A DNA stretch of 5,589 bases. It comes from HIMB11 sp965657135 (lineage in GTDB: Bacteria > Pseudomonadota > Alphaproteobacteria > Rhodobacterales > Rhodobacteraceae). Below are positions 5,485 through 5,589 of the stretch, in pieces; positions within the stretch are counted from its first letter, which is position 1, and every line of letters begins with the position of its first letter. A program made the position numbers and the translations under genes. A model generated the notes under the pieces. The model did no database searches, was not told where the DNA came from, and was given only the letters and a program-made list of their open reading frames with translations. The stretch covers positions 1 through 5,589 of the forward strand of contig CBFHNF010000042.1 of the NCBI GenBank assembly GCA_965657135.1, in the 5' to 3' direction.

Positions 5485-5589
5485 AGCAGACGCGATCAAA
5501 GATCATAATGCTGTGTCATGGGTATACCATTTGTTAGTTACACTCTTAAAAATTGTTTAAATGTTCGCTGGGTCTAAACCCCATATTTG

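Overview
The window reads as chromosomal DNA of a marine-type alphaproteobacterium, most likely Rhodobacterales (Roseobacter-like) with moderate GC. The basis is the LepA sequence, which resembles Rhodobacterales LepA as I remember it, and the remains of a small secreted cysteine protein of a family I know mainly from Rhodobacteraceae. No database search was possible, so the taxonomic placement is an inference.

Layout from left to right. Positions 1-167 hold no gene I can support, only an A/T-rich stem-loop that may end the first gene. A 79-residue single-pass membrane protein (168-407, minus) follows. Its ribosome binding site lies inside a perfect 10-bp inverted repeat (413-443). Upstream of it on the same strand is lepA (494-2293, minus), a complete 599-residue elongation factor 4. 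The lepA start has no Shine-Dalgarno sequence and a promoter-like element placed so close that the mRNA could be leaderless. Divergent from lepA lies a promoter and a broken gene (2490-2795, plus) for a small exported four-cysteine protein. Two in-frame stop codons interrupt it, and each is one C-to-T change from a sense codon. It converges on a YbfF-type alpha/beta hydrolase gene (2821-3582, minus), with a GC-rich stem-loop at the junction. Next is a 469-residue SPFH/band 7 (flotillin-like) membrane protein (3651-5060, minus), with its own promoter, a strong Shine-Dalgarno sequence and a textbook intrinsic terminator, so it is probably a single-gene unit. Divergent from it is tRNA-Gly(UCC) (5274-5347, plus) with its own promoter. 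The remaining 242 bases carry only weak stem-loops and a possible CtrA-type site.

The genes do not form an evident pathway. LepA and the tRNA serve translation, the SPFH protein is a membrane-organising scaffold type, and the hydrolase is a general esterase. The most interesting items are the doubly interrupted secreted-protein gene and the hairpin that would hide the ribosome binding site of the small membrane protein. I see no transposase, integrase, CRISPR array or defence operon.
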